Assembly (NCBI GenBank): GCA_020635725.1
Contig: JACJZF010000009.1
Location: 114,610-178,609, forward strand
Length of the DNA: 64,000 nt
Source: Flavobacteriales bacterium
GTDB taxonomy: Bacteria > Bacteroidota > Bacteroidia > Flavobacteriales_F > PHOS-HE28
Reading direction: 5' to 3'
The translations under genes and the position numbers were made by a program. Shown here piece by piece: positions 60,168-64,000 of the stretch. The notes beneath the pieces were generated by a model. That model did not search any database, had not been told where the DNA came from, and was given only the letters and a program-made list of their open reading frames with translations. The first letter of the stretch is position 1. Each line of letters starts with the position of its first letter.

Positions 60168-61097
60168 ATGCGTTCCTTCCTTCCGCTCATCGCCGGCCTG
60201 CTCATGGCCCCTTCAGCCCTGTGTCAGGACGACCTGTTGAACCTCTTGGGCGAGGAGGAGACCGGGCCTGAGTACACCAATGCCTCCTTCAAGACCACGC
60301 GCGTGATCAACGGGCACAGCCTGGAGAACACCGCGCACGGCGTGCTCGATTTCAAGATCGGCCATCGATTCGGGCCGGCCAACGGCGGTGCCGCGCAGGC
60401 CTATGGGCTCGATGGCGCCACGGTGCGTATCGGGCTCGATTACGGCGTTACCGACCGGCTCATGGTGGGCATCGGGCGCAGCAGCTACCAGAAGACCGTG
60501 GATGGCTTCGCGAAGTACAAGCTGCTGCGGCAATGCGATGCCGGCTGCTCCATGCCCATAACGCTCGCGGTGGTGGCGTCTTCCTCGATGACCACGCTCC
60601 CCGCCGATGAGGTGCCCTGGTATGGCGCTGACCGCACGGACTATTTCTCGCACCGGCTGTCGTACGCGTGGACACTGATCGTGGGCCGGAAAATCAGCGA
60701 GAACGTGAGCTTACAGCTGAATCCCGGCGTGGTGCATCGCAACCTCGTGGCATCCACTGCGGACCCGAACGATGTGGTGCACGTGAGCGGGGCAGGGCGC
60801 GTGAAGCTGAGCAAGCGCGTGGCCTTCAACGTCGAGTACTTCTACGTACTGCGGGATCAGCTGCCGGACAATTTCCGCAACTCCCTGTCGGTGGGTCTCG
60901 ATATCGAGACCGGCGGCCACGTCTTCCAACTGCACTTCACCAATAGCTCCGGCATGTTCGAGCGTGCCTTCATCACCGAGACCACGGGCGATTGGGCCAA
61001 TGCCTTCAGCGCGCCGTCGAAGGGTGGCGGGTTCCAATTCGGCTTCAACATCTCGAGGGTCTTCACCCTTCATGAGCCGAAGCGGCCGAAGGGCTGA
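60168..61097 (+). CDS. DUF5777 outer-membrane beta-barrel protein
   Basis: 309 residues; signal peptide MRSFLPLIAGLLMAPSALCQ. The family signatures are TNASFKTTRVINGHSLENTAHGVLDFKIGHRFG near residue 38 and DRLMVGIGRSSYQKTVDGFAKYKLLRQ near 103, then alternating strands to the C-terminal FGFNISRVFTL. Predicted outer-membrane barrel of unknown function. Last gene of the operon with the haem-motif lipoproteins and YceI; the protease gene on the other strand overlaps its last 35 bases. Confidence 0.85.
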   Translation: MRSFLPLIAGLLMAPSALCQDDLLNLLGEEETGPEYTNASFKTTRVINGHSLENTAHGVLDFKIGHRFGPANGGAAQAYGLDGATVRIGLDYGVTDRLMVGIGRSSYQKTVDGFAKYKLLRQCDAGCSMPITLAVVASSSMTTLPADEVPWYGADRTDYFSHRLSYAWTLIVGRKISENVSLQLNPGVVHRNLVASTADPNDVVHVSGAGRVKLSKRVAFNVEYFYVLRDQLPDNFRNSLSVGLDIETGGHVFQLHFTNSSGMFERAFITETTGDWANAFSAPSKGGGFQFGFNISRVFTLHEPKRPKG

Positions 61098-62208
61098 GGC
61101 CGTTCTTCGCTTCCGCCTCGCGCAGGCGCAGGAATTCCTGCACCATTAAGGGATCCAGCACCCCCACGAGGCGCTGATCCTGCACCACGGGCAACAGCGG
61201 CGCTCCGACCTGCAGCATGCGCTGCATGGCCAGGTGCGCATCGTCATCGGGCCTTGCAGCGGGCGCTTCTTGGAGCGTCAGGTCCGAGAGCCGGTCATGC
61301 ACGCGGCCGGTCTCCAACGCGGCCGCGATGGCGGCATTGGTGAGCACCCCGAGCGGAAGACCATCCGTGCCAAGCACCACCAGCGTTGTATCGCCGGCGG
61401 CCAGCAGTCCATCACGCGCCTCGGCCACCGTGGCCGCGGAGCCCATGCACCAGAACCGTGTGCGCATCACCTGCTCCACGCGCACGCCCCGGAGCCGCTC
61501 ACGCTGGATCACCTGTCGCGATTCGGCACCTGCCGCCAGGTAGATGAAGGCCCCGATCAGCGCCAGGAAGGGCTGGCCGGAATAGAGCCCGTAGCCGACG
61601 AACAGGAAGGCGATGAAGCGGCCGATCACCGATGCGATGCGCGTGGCCTTCGCGCGCGGCATGCGCATGGCGAGCAGCGAGCGCAGGATGCGCCCGCCAT
61701 CCATGGGGAAGGCCGGGATCAGGTTGAAGGTGAAGAGCCAGAGGTTGATCACCACTAGGAAGACCAGCGCATTGGTCCAGAGCGCGGCCCCCTGCAGCAC
61801 ATCCGAGAGCAAGGCGAGGAGCCCAAGCGCCGCCACCACTACGAAGGAGATGATGGCGATCGCCAGGTTCACCGCCGGACCGGCCACCGTGATCCAGAAC
61901 TCCTGCCGCGGATCCTCGGGCATGCGCTCCAGGCTGGCGACCCCGCCTATGGGCAGCAGGGTGATGTCGCGCGTGCGCACACCGAAGCGCCGTGCCGTGA
62001 GCGCGTGCCCGAATTCATGCAGCACCACGCAGCCGAAGACGATGGCGATCAGGCCCATCTGTATCCACACCATGCTCCAGCCTTGGCCTTCGCTCAAGGC
62101 GGTGAAGGCCACGTACAGGGGAAGCGCGATGAAGGACCAGTGCAGCCGCACCTGGATGCCCTTTAACCGGAAGAGCGGGAGCGCGCCACGAGCCAGCGCG
62201 CCGGCCAT
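61063..62208 (-). CDS. Site-2-protease-type M50 membrane protease with CBS domains
   Basis: 381 residues. Zinc-metalloprotease core in the membrane: VVLHEFGHAL at 61-70 (His64, Glu65, His68) and NLIPAFPMDGGRILRSL near 163 (third ligand Asp), with about six helices. A pair of CBS domains fills about 240-370 (VEQVMRTRFWCMGSAATVAEARDG to QRLVGVLDPLMVQEFLRL), which would bind adenosine nucleotides. Members act in regulated intramembrane proteolysis; the substrate is unknown. The start codon overlaps the stop of the upstream Usp gene, so both are one operon. Confidence 0.92.
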   Translation of the reverse strand: MAGALARGALPLFRLKGIQVRLHWSFIALPLYVAFTALSEGQGWSMVWIQMGLIAIVFGCVVLHEFGHALTARRFGVRTRDITLLPIGGVASLERMPEDPRQEFWITVAGPAVNLAIAIISFVVVAALGLLALLSDVLQGAALWTNALVFLVVINLWLFTFNLIPAFPMDGGRILRSLLAMRMPRAKATRIASVIGRFIAFLFVGYGLYSGQPFLALIGAFIYLAAGAESRQVIQRERLRGVRVEQVMRTRFWCMGSAATVAEARDGLLAAGDTTLVVLGTDGLPLGVLTNAAIAAALETGRVHDRLSDLTLQEAPAARPDDDAHLAMQRMLQVGAPLLPVVQDQRLVGVLDPLMVQEFLRLREAEAKNGLSPSAASAHEG

Positions 62209-63032
62209 CAGCGTTCGGCTTGTTGCAGCACCAGCAAAGGCAGCGTGCTGTGCATGGCGAGCCGCGCGGCCATGCTTCGGTGGAAAAGGCCCTGGAAGAT
62301 GCTGCGCTGGCGATGCAGCAACACCAGCAGGTCGGCATCGCCCTGCTCGGCCACCTCATTCAGCGCCGATTCCACGTTCTCGCCGGTGAGGTATTGCTGG
62401 CTGTGCGGGATCGCGCCGAGCAACGCGTCGTAGGTCTGTGTGTCGGGCGTTGATTCGGTGGAGGTGGATGCATTCACCACGCGCACGATGCGGATCTCGC
62501 TCTGGCTCCACCGGGCGATCTCGATCACCAGCGCGAGCATGGAGCGGTTCACGGGGCCACCATCATCGGCCAGCACGATGCGCTTCGGCGTACGGTAATC
62601 AGCCTGCGACGGCACGGCCAGCACGGGGAACTTCCCGCCTTTGATCACGGCGGCGGTATTGCTCCCGAAGAGGGCCTCCTGCAAGCCACTGGCGCCCTGG
62701 GTACCCATCACCACCAGGTCGGGCGGCACGGCATCCGTGGCGAAGCGGGCCACCACATTGGGCAGGTCGCCGTGCTCGCTCTCGCAGATCAGGTCGAGCT
62801 CCTGGCCTGGGAATTCCTGCCGCAGCGCTTCACCGAAGCCTTGCACGCCCTGCAACGATTCCCGCGCGAGCATGTCATCCATGTTCCACATGGTAGTGGC
62901 CGTGCCCCGCGGCATCATGTACGTGTTCAGCAACGTGAAGCGGTTGCCCTCGGCGCCGTACAGCTTAATGGCGTAGCTCGCGGCGCGCAGGGCGCCCACG
63001 CTGAAATCGGTGGGTATGAGCAGGTGCGCCAT
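62208..63032 (-). CDS. Universal stress protein with two Usp domains
   Basis: 274 residues, two tandem Usp folds: 1-145 (HLLIPTDFSVGALRAASYAIKLYG to VVMGTQGASGLQEALFGSNTAAVIKGGKFPVLAVP) and 146-274 (KRIVLADDGGPVNRSMLALV to MAARLAMHSTLPLLVLQQ). The first domain keeps the GxxGx9G ATP-binding pattern; the second has lost it. Likely cytoplasmic sensor or chaperone-like stress protein. Translationally coupled to the M50 protease gene downstream. Confidence 0.92.
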   Translation of the reverse strand: MAHLLIPTDFSVGALRAASYAIKLYGAEGNRFTLLNTYMMPRGTATTMWNMDDMLARESLQGVQGFGEALRQEFPGQELDLICESEHGDLPNVVARFATDAVPPDLVVMGTQGASGLQEALFGSNTAAVIKGGKFPVLAVPSQADYRTPKRIVLADDGGPVNRSMLALVIEIARWSQSEIRIVRVVNASTSTESTPDTQTYDALLGAIPHSQQYLTGENVESALNEVAEQGDADLLVLLHRQRSIFQGLFHRSMAARLAMHSTLPLLVLQQAER

Positions 63033-63043
63033 GCGGCGGGTGT

Positions 63044-63259
63044 TCAGTGTCCGTGGCCTTCGGCGCCCTGTGCCTTGGAGGCATCGACCAGCCAGTAGCC
63101 GATGAAGAAGAGGGCGAGCATGGCCAGGAAGCTGATGAGCCCTTCGGCATTGTTCGGCAGGCCATCCGCATGCACCGTGTCATCCGTATCGAGGATGGCG
63201 AAACGGAAGGGGATCGCAAGGGCGAGGAGCCAGAGGGCTATTCCGATGAGCTTCTTCAT
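63044..63259 (-). CDS. Small two-helix membrane protein with His-rich tail (71 aa)
   Basis: MKKLIGIALWLLALAIPFRFAI is the first hydrophobic helix, a polar loop follows (LDTDDTVHADGLPNNAEG), then a second helix (ISFLAMLALFFIGYWLVDA) and the tail AQGAEGHGH. The loop and the C-terminal GHGH may bind metal. Widely seen small proteins of this kind have no assigned function. Start at ATG 63259, 18 bases after a TACATTCG box. It begins the operon leading into the Usp and M50 genes. Confidence 0.65.
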   Translation of the reverse strand: MKKLIGIALWLLALAIPFRFAILDTDDTVHADGLPNNAEGLISFLAMLALFFIGYWLVDASKAQGAEGHGH

Positions 63260-63277
63260 AGGCACAAGGTTATGCCG

Positions 63278-63285
63278 CGAATGTA
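63278..63285 (-). promoter_or_regulatory. -7 promoter box TACATTCG before the Usp-M50 operon
   Basis: Exact TAnnTTYG on the minus strand, 18 bases before the ATG at 63259. Confidence 0.6.
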
Positions 63286-63316
63286 ATCGGCTGACGCGGA
63301 GCGGCCCTTTCGCCCT

Positions 63317-63718
63317 TCACATCCGCTGCACCAGCCACTGATGGAACTCCGACTTCAGCTCCCGGTAGAGCTTCTCGAAGGTCTGGAACCGGTCGCGCAG
63401 CTCGGTATGGTCGGTGAAGTAGCGGTGCTCGATGGCCACCGGATGGTCCTTCGACTCCTTCTCCAGCATGTTCTCATGCTGCTTGATGTCGTGCCGGAGC
63501 TCATCGATCACTTCCCGCTCGCGAATGAACTGGTTCTGGAAGTGCTCCAGCTCAGCCATCACTTCCTGCTTGTTGTTGCGGCGCACGATGTCCTCCAGGC
63601 GATGCTCCAGGATGGCGATGTCGTCCTTGTAGAACTTCAGGGCATTGATCCATTCCATATGATCGAAATGGAGGTCGGCGATGTACTTGTGCGCGGGTGC
63701 TTTCGTGGCGGTGGTCAT
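63317..63718 (-). CDS. Conserved-looking helical protein of unknown function (133 aa)
   Basis: No signal peptide. Highly helical and charged: DHMEWINALKFYKDDIAILEHRLEDIVRR near residue 19 and EREVIDELRHDIKQHENMLEKESK near 67 predict two antiparallel coiled-coil arms. No family name is recognised. It precedes the small membrane protein gene by 57 bases on the same strand and may belong to the same stress-related cluster. Cytoplasmic. Confidence 0.7.
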   Translation of the reverse strand: MTTATKAPAHKYIADLHFDHMEWINALKFYKDDIAILEHRLEDIVRRNNKQEVMAELEHFQNQFIREREVIDELRHDIKQHENMLEKESKDHPVAIEHRYFTDHTELRDRFQTFEKLYRELKSEFHQWLVQRM

Positions 63719-63918
63719 GGTTGATGGATTGATGGGATGGAGGTAAAGGCATTGACAAGATAGCCTTCGCCGGGACTTTCAGCCAGTACGTGGCTCGAGG
63801 CGAAGGAATACCGGCAGCGCGGGGGCGCCACTGACAAGCGTCAGCTGCGAGGGGGGCGCTGAAAGGCAGCGGCCCCCACCGTTTCCGATGGGGGCCGCGC
63901 CTCAGAAGAGCCTATGCC
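63719..63918. other. Intergenic stretch with a strong hairpin
   Basis: Apart from the hairpin at 63869-63898, no coding frame or regulatory element is identified between the helical-protein gene and the T9SS cargo gene. Confidence 0.5.
63869..63898 (-). terminator. Terminator hairpin of the T9SS cargo gene at the window end
   Basis: Perfect 10-bp stem GCGGCCCCCA (63869-63878) / TGGGGGCCGC (63889-63898) with a 10-base loop. On the minus strand it follows the cargo-gene stop by about 20 bases and is trailed by TGCCTTTC. Confidence 0.75.
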
Positions 63919-64000
63919 TTAAGGCTGTATCACCAGTCGCTCGGTGTGCAGCGTGCTGCCGGCGGTGATGTTCACCAGGTACATGCCCGTGGCCAATTCA
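63919..64000 (-). CDS. C-terminal fragment of a T9SS cargo protein (gene continues beyond the window)
   Basis: The minus strand from the window end translates to ELATGMYLVNITAGSTLHTE and then RLVIQP before a TAA stop at 63919-63921. The pattern LATGMYLVxI...TxRLVIQ is the last strand pair of a T9SS type A sorting domain. Everything upstream, including the functional domain, lies outside the window, so the protein cannot be identified further. Confidence 0.85.
   Translation of the reverse strand, partial: ELATGMYLVNITAGSTLHTERLVIQP

Overview
The window is a gene-dense, visibly GC-rich chromosomal segment (about 66 protein genes, no rRNA, no convincing tRNA, no CRISPR, no phage). It points to a free-living Bacteroidota, most likely a high-GC uncultured Flavobacteriales-type lineage. 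The reasons are: PorQ and at least five secreted proteins with type IX secretion (T9SS) C-terminal tails; type-B ribosomal protein bL31; a LytS/LytTR pair with propeller and Y_Y_Y sensor domains; SiaB/SiaC (DUF6272/DUF1987); DUF3667 and DUF5777 proteins; and Bacteroidota-type -7 promoter boxes (here TAnnTTCG or TAnnTTTG) with very short leaders in place of Shine-Dalgarno sites. The lineage is inferred from gene content, not from a marker-gene tree.

Layout. 1-6850: end of panB, an RluA-type pseudouridine synthase, priA, a FucP-type sugar transporter and two exported proteins of unknown function. 6941-10986: a large TerB-ABCG fusion transporter facing a siaB-siaC pair. 11122-17923: methyltransferase, ZIP transporter, a membrane-protein/winged-helix/DUF4173 cassette, an EEP-family phosphohydrolase, small membrane proteins and an NRDE protein. 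18111-22660 (minus): two T9SS cargo proteins, a DUF3667 protein and YajQ. 22891-30510: GT2 and a polytopic membrane protein, two different L,D-transpeptidases, and a GT4/SDR pair split by a GxxExxY nuclease gene flanked by inverted repeats. 30553-33758: GAF-SpoIIE phosphatase, LpxD, EF-P and bL31. 34515-40155: lower phenylacetyl-CoA pathway genes (paaJ, paaI, paaH, paaG) interrupted by ogt, a DUF2461 gene and a yceI gene. 40193-45264: GT9, dapD, ruvX and lon, with three kinds of short repeat. 45453-53486: small membrane protein, T9SS subtilase, queA, porQ, cmk, ispH and a T9SS alpha/beta hydrolase. 53512-61097: yceI, LytS kinase, LytTR regulator, two haem-motif lipoproteins, an OB-fold protein, a second yceI and a DUF5777 barrel. 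61063-64000 (minus): an M50 protease with CBS domains, a double Usp protein, two small proteins and the tail of another T9SS cargo gene.

How genes work together. Envelope biology dominates: LPS and surface glycan enzymes, peptidoglycan cross-linking, T9SS secretion and its cargo, and regulated periplasmic or outer-membrane modules. The best candidate for an undescribed system is 53512-61097, where a one-membrane sensor kinase and its LytTR regulator sit between two YceI paralogues beside lipoproteins with irregular haem-like motifs and an outer-membrane barrel. The second most interesting structure is the nuclease gene bounded by about 37-41 bp inverted repeats at 28981-29480, with a solo repeat of the same style at 41206-41231.
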